This document shows positions 44,434 to 50,668 of a stretch of DNA of 64,000 nt, piece after piece. This stretch comes from Ruegeria sediminis (GTDB lineage: Bacteria > Pseudomonadota > Alphaproteobacteria > Rhodobacterales > Rhodobacteraceae). Numbering within the stretch: position 1 is the stretch's first letter; each line of letters begins with the position of its first letter. The position numbers and the translations under genes were made by a program. Where the stretch lies: assembly GCF_005938215.1 (NCBI RefSeq), contig NZ_VCPD01000002.1:248001-312000 (forward strand), given 5' to 3'. The notes under the pieces were generated by a model that saw only the letters and a list, made by a program, of their open reading frames with translations, ran no database searches and had not been told where the DNA came from.

Positions 44434-45492
44434 TCAGAACCTTGCCGCCGGTTGCGGCGACCGCAGCGGAGAACTGACGCTGATCAGTTCCACCTCGCCA
44501 ATGCCCTTGATGTCCACCGGCCCAAGGTCCGAGACGTGGAATTCGTCGATCAGCGCGAATTTCATTTCTTCCGGGGCAACGATTTTCATTGGATTGGCAA
44601 AAACTTGCAGCCTTGATGCCATATTCACCGCCGGGCCGAACACATCGTAGACGTATTTCTGGATGCCGACCACGGACCCCACTGCGGCGCCCGTTCCCAA
44701 CCCGATCCGGGCGCGCCATTTGTGCGGGTGGCTTTCGTTGCGGCGTTCCAGATAACGCAGGAACCGCGTGGCGCAATGCGCTACGGCGGTCGCATGATCC
44801 GGTGTAGGATCCGGCATGCCCGATACCGCCAGATAGGCGTCACCGATGGTCTTGATCCGCTCGCAACCGAACTGTTCAACGATACGGTCGAAGGCTGTGA
44901 AAATGTCGTTCAACTCGCCCAGTGTCACCGTCGGATCCGTCCTCGCCGCGAAATCGGTGAAATCCACGAAATCCAGCATTACGACCGAAACGTTTTCATA
45001 AAGCTGCGGCGTCACCACTCCGAATGTCTTGAATTCCTCGTAGACCGAGCGCGGCATGAGGTTGAGCAGTAGCCGTTCGACCCGCTCTTTCTCCCGCTCC
45101 AGTTCACGGGTGTTCCGTTCGACCATGGTCGAATAGCTGTCGATCATGCTTTCCAGTTCGCGGATGCGCGTGATGTTCTGGCATTCCACGACGAGTATCT
45201 GTTCGTCCAAAGAGTTGGCAAGAGAGATGTTGATCGCAAATATCAGGGTGCGCCGCTTGGGCTTGATCTGCAATTCGACCGAGTAACGCTCTCCGGTACT
45301 GCGTACCTTGTCCAGTTCCGCTGCATCCAGGGCGTCGAGGATATCCTTGAGTGTGTCTGCTTCTCCCGGTGCGCCGAACCATTCCGCGAAGGGTTCATTG
45401 TGGAAAACGAAACTCAGGTCCGAAGCGCGTACCACCGCAACACCGACCCCGATTGCGCGCAACAGATGCTCGTTGATGGCAGAGATGCTCAT
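44434..45492 (-). CDS. PAS-linked class III adenylate cyclase
   Basis: A soluble 352-residue cyclase. Residues 8-110 form a PAS-like domain, about 112-145 a coiled-coil signalling helix (ELESMIDSYSTMVERNTRELEREKERVERLL), and 165-340 a class III catalytic domain. Metal Asp174 (VMLDFVDF) and Asp218 (IGDAY), ATP-selecting Lys214 and Asp283, and transition-state Asn290 and Arg294 are all present, so it should make cAMP. Its ATG overlaps the stop of the upstream globin gene by four bases, suggesting a haem-linked input. Confidence 0.9.
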   Translation of the reverse strand: MSISAINEHLLRAIGVGVAVVRASDLSFVFHNEPFAEWFGAPGEADTLKDILDALDAAELDKVRSTGERYSVELQIKPKRRTLIFAINISLANSLDEQILVVECQNITRIRELESMIDSYSTMVERNTRELEREKERVERLLLNLMPRSVYEEFKTFGVVTPQLYENVSVVMLDFVDFTDFAARTDPTVTLGELNDIFTAFDRIVEQFGCERIKTIGDAYLAVSGMPDPTPDHATAVAHCATRFLRYLERRNESHPHKWRARIGLGTGAAVGSVVGIQKYVYDVFGPAVNMASRLQVFANPMKIVAPEEMKFALIDEFHVSDLGPVDIKGIGEVELISVSSPLRSPQPAARF

Positions 45493-45857
45493 GCCGCGTC
45501 ACGAACCACGATGATCGATCGCTTTTCCTCGATGGCAGCAAGCGCGGTCCGGATGTCCGGTTCGGACATTCCATGCTCGGCCAGCGCCTCGGAAAACAGT
45601 TCGGTCATCTCGTCGAAATCGGCATGGCTGATGTTCAGATGGCGATGCACCGCTTCAATACGCTCGTCGCTGAAGGATGCGGGGCCACCGACCAGAGAGG
45701 ACACGAACTTTGTCTGGTGATCGATAATTCGCGGCATGTCGATATCCGCGAAGTAGCCGCCGATCTGGTCGGAATCCAGTGCCATTTCATAGAAGGTCAT
45801 CACGATCCGGCTGATGGTCTTGAAGCCGCCGTATTTTTCATAAATCGTCTGGCTCAT
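45489..45857 (-). CDS. glbN: Group I truncated haemoglobin
   Basis: A 122-residue truncated globin. It starts MSQTIYEKYGGFKTISRIVMTFYEM, with the B9-B10 Phe-Tyr pair that stabilises bound ligands; the proximal haem ligand is His71 in AVHRHLNISHADFDEM. The GG motifs of trHb1 (KYGG) are seen. Such globins bind O2, NO or CO. The ATG at 45857 gives the family length; the longer frame upstream is not coding. It is coupled by ATGA to the adenylate cyclase gene. Confidence 0.88.
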   Translation of the reverse strand: MSQTIYEKYGGFKTISRIVMTFYEMALDSDQIGGYFADIDMPRIIDHQTKFVSSLVGGPASFSDERIEAVHRHLNISHADFDEMTELFSEALAEHGMSEPDIRTALAAIEEKRSIIVVRDAA

Positions 45858-46005
45858 CGCACCTGGCCCGGGAAAGCATGATCTTATTCTGATCAGGATA
45901 GTGTATATTGCCGAAATTGTTAACCAACTTGACGCTTTCGAAACGGCGGTTTCGGGACCGGCGCGAATTGCCATACACTCAACAGCGTGTCATGACGTCA
46001 TCGGG

Positions 46006-46848
46006 TCAGACGTCCAGGTCTTCGGCGCAGGGGATATGACCGACGAAACCACCCTGTTCAAGCAACCGTGCCTCGCCACCAAAGCGCCAGTGCAGTTTGC
46101 GCCGCGCAGCAAGCAGTTCCCTGCGCAACCGGAACCACAACGGCCCCTTGTCCAACCCGCAATTGATCTCGGGAGCCTGCGTGCGTTCGCTTGTTTTCAG
46201 GACTTCGGGCGCATCGCCCGGGTCCTTGTGCCAAACGGCTTGGACACCGACCGCGGGAAAGCTCTGAAACATCCTCCAGCCCGGCCCCGGTGTAAAAAGG
46301 AAATCGTCCAGATGGTCCGAGTATCGTTCTGATTTAGCCAACAACTTTTCCGCGCCTCGGCCCGACAGAATGTAACCTGCAGCACTGGATGCCATCGTCA
46401 AAAGCTCGCGGACCGGCACCCCATTCATGTCAACAAACGGCCCGAACCGGTTGATTTTTGGGCAATAGTCAATCTTGACCAGATCGAAGTCATCACCGTT
46501 TTCCAGCAATCTTTCGATCACTGGCGCAGCATCGCACGACAGGCGCAAATCGTCTTCGAATATCGCCACCGCATTCAAGCCACGCTCCACCGCAATCTGC
46601 CAGATACGCCTGTGGCTTTCGAAACAGGCAATCTCGCTCAGCTTCAGGCCCCAGCGCCCGCCGGTACCAGGAACGTAGCCAGCATGATCCAGGGCGCCGG
46701 GCGCGGCGGCGTCCGTGGCGCTCAGCCGGGTTGGCAACCCCAGACCTCGCTCGACAAAGTGTCTTTCCACGAAATCCCGGCGCGCGGGTACCCGGTCGAG
46801 GTTGATGTAGAAAATGTCAGACCTTGGTTCCGGCTTGTCGTTTTGCAC
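46006..46848 (-). CDS. Glycosyltransferase family 25 (LPS-type)
   Basis: A 280-residue GT25-like protein. The N-terminal FYINLDRVPARRDFVERHF, the central LSEIACFESHRRIWQIAVERGLNAVAIFEDDLRLS with its EDD metal/nucleotide motif, and AGYILSGRGAEKLL match LPS beta-galactosyltransferase-type enzymes. It likely adds a sugar to surface glycan; donor unknown. The start is a GTG at 46848, with AAAAGG seven bases upstream. It stands alone, with no polysaccharide cluster around it. Confidence 0.88.
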   Translation of the reverse strand: MQNDKPEPRSDIFYINLDRVPARRDFVERHFVERGLGLPTRLSATDAAAPGALDHAGYVPGTGGRWGLKLSEIACFESHRRIWQIAVERGLNAVAIFEDDLRLSCDAAPVIERLLENGDDFDLVKIDYCPKINRFGPFVDMNGVPVRELLTMASSAAGYILSGRGAEKLLAKSERYSDHLDDFLFTPGPGWRMFQSFPAVGVQAVWHKDPGDAPEVLKTSERTQAPEINCGLDKGPLWFRLRRELLAARRKLHWRFGGEARLLEQGGFVGHIPCAEDLDV

Positions 46849-47036
46849 GCTGCGGCCTTTTTTGCTGGGGTGTAGGCCCCGATACTTGCTTCGGTGACGT
46901 CATAGCCGCAACGACAAGGGGCTGTCGATAGCCGGGCCGTAGCCGTTTCCGCAAGTCGATCCTCCGACAAGTCCGACAAAGTGCTAAGCTGTCCCTGTTC
47001 TGATGTCCGCATCGAAACCGGTGAAAGGAGAAGAAC

Positions 47037-47711
47037 ATGAAGCAATTCGTGAACCGGGCCGAAGCCGGCAAAAACCTGGCCTCGGCGCTTGGCGAAATGA
47101 ATCTGATCGACGCGCTGGTGCTGGCGCTGCCGCGCGGCGGCGTTCCGATCGGGATCGAGATCGTTCGGGCGCTTCGCATCCCGATGGACCTGATCATGGT
47201 CCGCAAGATAGGGGTGCCTTCGCAACCGGAACTGGCCGCCGCGGCAATCGTGAACGGTGACGATCCGCAGGTCGTCATCAATTCCGGTGTCGCAAGGGCT
47301 TTTGGACTGACCGGCGATGACATCGACCGCATGGCGGCAAGGCAATTGACCGAGATCCAGCGCCGCCGACAGATCTATCTGGGCGAACGGGCGCAAGTGC
47401 CGGTCGAAGGGCGTACCGCCATAGTCGTCGATGACGGTATCGCCACCGGCGCAACGGTCCGGGCCTCGCTCAAGGGCCTGAAGCGCCGGAAGCCGGCGAG
47501 GATCTTGCTGGCGGTTCCCGTAGCCCCCCAGGATACGCTTGCCGAACTGCGCGGTGACGTAAACGACATCATCTGCCTGGAAACGCCCGAACCATTCTGG
47601 GCGATTGGCGCGCATTATTCCGACTTCTCGCAGACCTCGGACGAAGAAGTGGTGCAGTTGCTGGACGAAGCGAATGCGATCCGCTCGGGCGGCGAAACAT
47701 CCAACAAGTGA
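47037..47711 (+). CDS. Phosphoribosyltransferase-domain protein
   Basis: A 224-residue type I PRTase-fold protein with the PRPP motif TAIVVDDGIATGATVRASL and the pyrophosphate loop ALPRGGVPIGIEI. It matches the group often fused to or next to dienelactone hydrolases and annotated only as phosphoribosyltransferase; the acceptor base is unknown. AAAGGAG lies eight bases before the ATG. It is the last intact host gene before the split tRNA-Leu and the inserted element. Confidence 0.85.
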   Translation: MKQFVNRAEAGKNLASALGEMNLIDALVLALPRGGVPIGIEIVRALRIPMDLIMVRKIGVPSQPELAAAAIVNGDDPQVVINSGVARAFGLTGDDIDRMAARQLTEIQRRRQIYLGERAQVPVEGRTAIVVDDGIATGATVRASLKGLKRRKPARILLAVPVAPQDTLAELRGDVNDIICLETPEPFWAIGAHYSDFSQTSDEEVVQLLDEANAIRSGGETSNK

Positions 47712-47739
47712 TCAACGTCGAAAGCATGACCAAAAGGCT

Positions 47740-47886
47740 TCACTCGGCGGCCAGTTTCTTTGGCGAGACGTCGTCGATCAGTTGTTGCAACTCGGGCCGG
47801 CAGGATCCGCAATTGGTGCCTGCGCTAAAAAATGGGCGATCAGGCTGTCGGGCATGTATGCTGCAATAGCAGCAATGGGCCAGCAT
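47740..47886 (-). pseudogene. Remnant of a BFD-type [2Fe-2S] domain
   Basis: A 48-residue open frame ending AGTNCGSCRPELQQLI and then KKLAAE. This matches the C-terminal half of a bacterioferritin-associated-ferredoxin-like cluster domain, as found at the end of assimilatory nitrate reductase NasA or nitrite reductase. The first C-x-C pair is only about 17 residues from the second pair instead of about 30, and no larger gene precedes it, so it looks like a decayed gene end. Only the C-terminal motif is convincing. Confidence 0.45.
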
Positions 47887-48067
47887 GACACCCATGCCTT
47901 TATGTCATTTTAGGTCGCCGCACATGCCAAAATCGGCCAGAGATTAATTGCTAAGCGGTCTTGCAAATGTCGACGCCAAATTGAGCACCAAGTGCTTTCA
48001 GCCGGGTGCGGCAATCAAGAGGATCAGCTCCACGGAACGCACGCAGTTTCAGTTTTTTTAGACAATG

Positions 48068-48123
48068 TGGTGCCCAAGGTGAGACTCGAACTCACACGCT
48101 GTTGCCAGCGGGGGATTTTGAAT
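48068..48123 (-). pseudogene. 3' half of a split tRNA-Leu(CAA) gene
   Basis: Read on the minus strand, this holds the anticodon loop TTCAAAA, the 3' anticodon stem, a variable arm (CGCTGGCAACAGCG), a perfect T arm (GTGAG-TTCGAGT-CTCAC), acceptor strand CTTGGGC and ACCA. The matching 5' half (acceptor GCCCAAG, D arm, 5' anticodon stem) is 2.5 kb away at 50657-50698. Joined at the shared core, they make a complete tRNA-Leu(CAA). The bases now upstream of this half do not rebuild a 5' half. Confidence 0.88.
48112..48123. repeat. Left attachment-site core
   Basis: GGGATTTTGAAT, the direct copy of 50657-50668. It covers the anticodon loop of the split host tRNA-Leu. Confidence 0.8.
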
Positions 48124-48167
48124 GGCATGCCTTCTCCGTAAGCTATTGTTTTTACTAAAGCGGGCGC

Positions 48168-48212
48168 GTCACCGCGTCACCACCCACGTCACCACTTAAG
48201 TCACCAGTGACG
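48168..48212. repeat. Left-arm GTCACC repeats (possible integrase arm sites)
   Basis: GTCACC occurs at 48168, 48176, 48188 and 48200, spaced 8, 12 and 12 bases, ending in AAGTCACCAGTGACG (48198-48212). The same 15-mer appears inverted at 50437-50451. In a circularised element both clusters would flank the core in opposite orientation, as tyrosine-integrase arm sites do. Confidence 0.6.
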
Positions 48213-48267
48213 CGGGCATATCTGACAGGGGATTAGGTGTCCCCCTGCGTGTCTGTTGTGGGACTGC

Positions 48268-48654
48268 TCAGACGTCCCCCTTGAAGGAGCGCCCGAAGGT
48301 ATCCATCATGTCCTGCAGCCGGTCGAAAGCAGGGTCGCCCCGGTGGAGGCCCTCATCGAACATCAACGTCATGACCTGGATAAGCTCATCGTAGACCGGG
48401 CCGTAGACGTACCGCATCATCCTGCCCCGCGCATCTGCGATGAGTTGGATACGGGCGTCACTCGTCATGTTTGGGTTGACCGCGATCTGGGTGCCTATGC
48501 GGGCCTCGACCCGGTAGACCTCGTTGAAACCGAAGTCCACCACCTCAATGGTGCCCTTGGCGTCGGCGTAGAGGCCCAGAGTGGTTGGAGAGGGGCGAGG
48601 CAAACGGGTTGCTGTGCGGGTGCCTTCGAAGGCCCCGGCCATAGGTAGCTGCAT
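48268..48654 (-). CDS. Element protein A, unknown function (128 residues)
   Basis: A 128-residue soluble protein with no family I recognise. It begins MQLPMAGAFEGTRTATRL and has an acidic, helix-rich C-terminal part (LIQVMTLMFDEGLHRGDPAFDRLQDMMDTF). AAAGGA lies seven bases before the ATG at 48654. It is the last gene before the left end of the element, 17 bases downstream of the intact tRNA-Leu on the same strand, so it may share that transcript. Confidence 0.65.
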   Translation of the reverse strand: MQLPMAGAFEGTRTATRLPRPSPTTLGLYADAKGTIEVVDFGFNEVYRVEARIGTQIAVNPNMTSDARIQLIADARGRMMRYVYGPVYDELIQVMTLMFDEGLHRGDPAFDRLQDMMDTFGRSFKGDV

Positions 48655-48671
48655 GGGATTTCCTTTGGGGG

Positions 48672-48755
48672 TGGTGCGGGTGGCCGGACTCGAACCGGCA
48701 CACCTTGCGGTAAGGGTGTTTGAGACCCTCGCGTCTACCATTCCGCCACACCCGC
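48672..48755 (-). tRNA. tRNA-Leu(CAA), intact, carried by the inserted element
   Basis: A full cloverleaf folds by eye: acceptor GCGGGTG/CACCCGC, D stem GCG/CGC, anticodon stem AGGGT/ACCCT with loop CTCAAAC (anticodon CAA), a variable arm ACC-GCAA-GGT, T arm GCCGG-TTCGAGT-CCGGC, and an encoded ACCA end. It reads the Leu codon UUG. Its acceptor and arms differ from the split host tRNA-Leu(CAA), so it is not a copy of it. It is transcribed on the same strand as the element's genes, between proteins B and A. Confidence 0.95.
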
Positions 48756-48801
48756 AGCGGGGATGATCTAGTTGGACGCGAGGGTGAGTGTCAAGGGTTG
48801 A

Positions 48802-49044
48802 TCAGGCGTCTTCGACCCACTTCATGAGGGACGGATAGAAACCCTCAAAGGGGTCAATCTGGGTCAGGCCTAAGTAGTAGCCGAGCGGAACCCGGCCCAA
48901 CCGACCATCGTCGCGGTTCTTGACCATGTGGATTTCCACCTCGCCACACTCACCGCTGCGCTTCAAGAGGGCAACTGTATGGGCGCGGCTCATGTCCTCC
49001 AAGCTGACCTCCGAAAGGTCTGTGGTTTGGATGTGCATGCTCAT
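48802..49044 (-). CDS. Element protein B, unknown function (80 residues)
   Basis: An 80-residue acidic protein starting MSMHIQTTDLSEVSLEDMSR and ending in GLTQIDPFEGFYPSLMKWVEDA. AAAGGAAG lies six bases before the ATG at 49044. The ATG overlaps the restored-frame stop of gene C as ATGA, which supports both genes and marks a frameshift in C. No homologue recognised. Confidence 0.65.
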   Translation of the reverse strand: MSMHIQTTDLSEVSLEDMSRAHTVALLKRSGECGEVEIHMVKNRDDGRLGRVPLGYYLGLTQIDPFEGFYPSLMKWVEDA

Positions 49045-49441
49045 GCTGCTTCCTTTCTCTCGTTCCATTCGTTGAGTGCCACCAGCGCCAGATCGAGGCT
49101 GCTGGGGGACAGGTGGGGTAGCGCGTCTTGATGTGCGCAGGGGCCTCGACCCGCAGTACCGGAAGGCCACGGCAGCGGGCCCGTACAGCCAGCGTCTTGC
49201 CGTCCTTGACGGTGTCATGGATGGGGTCGTGGATGAGGTCCAGCGCCTCGGGGTTGGTCTTGCTCAGGTAGGACAGAACCGTGTCGAACCCCTCAATGCC
49301 AATCTCGAAGTCAGGCTTCTGGGTCGGGGCCAGTTCACGTTCAAGGGCGAACAGCTGGTTCTGGACCAAGCCGATGCTCATACCGTAATGCATGGCCGTG
49401 CGGATGCTGCGGACGCGGCTGATGGTGTCTTGTGCATTCAT
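49041..49441 (-). pseudogene. Element protein C, apparent single-base frameshift
   Basis: It starts MNAQDTISRVRSIRTAMHYGMS with AAAGGAG eight bases upstream. The frame codes sensibly to about HIKTRYP near 49118. After that the original frame runs into nonsense overlapping gene B, whereas the -1 frame reads HLSPSSLDLALVALNEWNERKEAA and stops as ATGA on the gene B start. Restoring one C in a CCCC run (49115-49118) would give an intact protein of about 132 residues. It could be a mutation, a sequencing error or programmed slippage. Family unknown. Confidence 0.6.
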
Positions 49442-49471
49442 GGAAATGCTCCTTTCAGGGAGACTTAGGGG

Positions 49472-49501
49472 TAAAAGAAAAGAACCTCAGGAGAGAGGTT
49501 C
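49472..49501 (-). terminator. Terminator after the MarR-like element gene
   Basis: A seven-base perfect stem, GAACCTC/GAGGTTC with a six-base loop, followed on the minus strand by TTTTCTTTT. It overlaps the stop codon of the winged-helix gene. Confidence 0.8.
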
Positions 49502-49843
49502 CAGTAGTTTCGAGGCGAGTTGCCTACCCTTCACAGTGAGGTAGATCAGTTTGGCCCGTCTGTCTTCGGGGTTCTCGACCCATTCGATCAGGTTCAATCC
49601 GGGTTTGCCCAGCCGGTGAACCTTGGAGAGCGCCGCGAGGTTACGCGAAGCTGTGGAGGAGAGCATGTCCAGATCGCGCCGTAGATCGACCTGTGTCTTG
49701 CCTTCGTTCAGGGCTGCCCAAAGGAAGACCAGCGCCTGCTGAAGGGGCATGTTTTCGTCTATGTCTCGGAGCTTGCTACAGACCGCGAAGATAGAGCGGA
49801 AGGAACGCCGGTCGCTATCGTTGCTGAATGTTTGGGTGGGCAT
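49487..49843 (-). CDS. MarR-like winged-helix protein of the element
   Basis: A 118-residue putative DNA-binding protein. The body VFLWAALNEGKTQVDLRRDLDMLSSTASRNLAALSKV is a helix-turn-helix, followed by a wing-like NLIEWVENPEDRRAKLIYLTVKGRQLA, the pattern of MarR regulators. Similar small MarR-like genes occur among early genes of T7-like marine phages, to my recollection. TAGGAGA lies before the ATG at 49843. It ends in its own terminator, so genes C, B, the tRNA and A probably have a further promoter or depend on read-through. Confidence 0.78.
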   Translation of the reverse strand: MPTQTFSNDSDRRSFRSIFAVCSKLRDIDENMPLQQALVFLWAALNEGKTQVDLRRDLDMLSSTASRNLAALSKVHRLGKPGLNLIEWVENPEDRRAKLIYLTVKGRQLASKLLEPLS

Positions 49844-49860
49844 GATCTTCTCCTAGTTTC

Positions 49861-50145
49861 TTACATAACCGTGCCCATCCACTCGATGGGCGTGAACCCG
49901 GCTGCATGTGCTGCTGCTCCTCCGATCAGAAAGAGCAATGCACACAGCCACTTGGTACATTTCGACCGTTTACCAAACGACCTAGGGTTGTCAAAGAAAT
50001 TTGTGTGCGTGACGGCAAATTTCCCGAGGTCGTAGATAACCTGCCTCTCGTCGAGGCGTTCAACCTTTACATCCGACCACCGAGCGAGGCGGTCGTACTC
50101 GACAACCGTTTCCCGGCTGCCATATTCTACTGCTGCTAATATCAT
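49861..50145 (-). CDS. Element protein E, small C-terminal membrane protein (94 residues)
   Basis: A 94-residue protein with a charged N-terminal part (VEYDRLARWSDVKVERLDERQVIYDLG) and one membrane helix near the C-terminus (WLCALLFLIGGAAAHAAGF). The ATG at 50145 is preferred over an in-frame TTG four codons upstream. It overlaps putative gene F by 86 bases. Function unknown; small membrane proteins are frequent among phage early genes. Confidence 0.55.
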   Translation of the reverse strand: MILAAVEYGSRETVVEYDRLARWSDVKVERLDERQVIYDLGKFAVTHTNFFDNPRSFGKRSKCTKWLCALLFLIGGAAAHAAGFTPIEWMGTVM

Positions 50146-50266
50146 CCGTATCCCCAATACTAAACGAAAGTCGGCGGGTGCAGTGCTTCGTCCCCGCTAC
50201 CTGTCCGTCGTTTAGTTCAGCCCCGAGTGCAACCAGATATGGTATCACTACGGGACTGTGTGTCAT
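50060..50266 (-). CDS. Possible element protein F (68 residues)
   Basis: An open frame starting MTHSPVVIPYLVALGAELNDG, whose ATG overlaps the stop of the upstream micro-ORF as ATGA. That coupling is the main support; its C-terminal third overlaps gene E in another frame and looks less natural. No family. Confidence 0.3.
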   Translation of the reverse strand: MTHSPVVIPYLVALGAELNDGQVAGTKHCTRRLSFSIGDTDDISSSRIWQPGNGCRVRPPRSVVGCKG

Positions 50267-50337
50267 ATTATCGTCATCTCATTCTCAAGGTCTTGCTGCT
50301 GCAAGATCAAGTCTTCGGCTGGCTTCACGGCTTCCAT
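50263..50337 (-). CDS. Possible 24-residue leader/micro-ORF
   Basis: Codes for a 24-residue acidic helix (MEAVKPAEDLILQQQDLENE, then four more residues). AGAGGAAG lies six bases before the ATG, the strongest ribosome site in the element, and the stop overlaps the next ATG. It sits just downstream of the tandem promoter-like repeats, so it would be the first translated frame of the transcript. Confidence 0.4.
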   Translation of the reverse strand: MEAVKPAEDLILQQQDLENEMTII

Positions 50338-50360
50338 GTATCTTCCTCTTTGGGGGCTGC

Positions 50361-50400
50361 CCTTTAGGTGAACCTTAAGGTGACCCTTAATGTGTGAACC
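50361..50400 (-). repeat. Tandem 12-bp repeats resembling T3/T7-type promoters
   Basis: On the plus strand CCTTTAGGTGAA, CCTTAAGGTGAC and CCTTAATGTGTGAA follow head to tail. Read on the minus strand the last unit is TTAAGGTTCACCTAAAGGG, close to the phage T3 promoter core TTAACCCTCACTAAAGGG with one extra base. It points toward the element's genes, 24 bases before the first ATG. It could equally be a repressor operator. Confidence 0.5.
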
Positions 50401-50436
50401 TCAGGGCTAAGGTGTGGGTAGTTGACTTCAGAGCCA

Positions 50437-50518
50437 CGTCACTGGTGACTTGCTGGTGACTTGCGGTGACTTGATCCACCCGTGGAGAGGTGGCGCACCC
50501 GTCACTCAAGGTGGTGAC
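50437..50518. repeat. Right-arm GGTGAC repeats (possible integrase arm sites)
   Basis: GGTGACTTG occurs three times at 50444, 50455 and 50465, and GGTGAC again at 50513. The segment begins with CGTCACTGGTGACTT (50437-50451), the exact inverse complement of the left-arm 15-mer. The 50338-50656 stretch otherwise holds no gene I can support. Confidence 0.6.
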
Positions 50519-50656
50519 GTACTCCCCTGCAGATGCTCCACCTGTGCAGACTTCGGGACATGCGAAAAGAGACCTAACGCGCTGTTAGGGCTACACTTTC
50601 CGTCTCCATCTGGTGGATTGCTGCCTGTGTGGAGGGTTGCCGCACTGCAGCGGCTC

Positions 50657-50668
50657 GGGATTTTGAAT
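50657..50668. repeat. Right attachment-site core
   Basis: GGGATTTTGAAT, the direct copy of 48112-48123, at the anticodon-loop end of the 5' tRNA half. A hairpin (GCCGC/GCGGC) lies just inside. Confidence 0.8.

Larger units (their letters stand above)
48112..50668. mobile_element. Miniature phage-like element inserted in tRNA-Leu(CAA)
   Basis: Bounded by a 12-bp direct repeat, GGGATTTTGAAT, at 48112-48123 and 50657-50668, the crossover core left by site-specific insertion in the anticodon loop of tRNA-Leu(CAA). Inside are an intact tRNA-Leu, six or seven tiny genes on the minus strand packed with overlaps and good ribosome sites, tandem repeats near both ends and a terminator. No integrase, replication or structural gene is present, so it is either the early region of a decayed prophage or a satellite mobilised in trans. 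Confidence 0.78.

Noticed and set aside
46861-47036. Possible extra gene between the GT25 and phosphoribosyltransferase genes
   Set aside because: No frame with a start and ribosome site; it is a divergent promoter region.
48068-48123. Group I intron as the cause of the split tRNA-Leu
   Set aside because: The insertion is 2.5 kb, encodes several genes and a second tRNA, and has direct-repeat ends; tRNA introns of this type are about 200-400 bases. A covariance search would settle it.
48256-48648. 130-codon plus-strand frame over element gene A
   Set aside because: Antisense shadow; the minus frame has the ribosome site and a sensible start.
50178-50378. 66-codon plus-strand frame in the element
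   Set aside because: It runs against the direction of all other element genes, has no ribosome site and overlaps the better-supported micro-ORF antisense.
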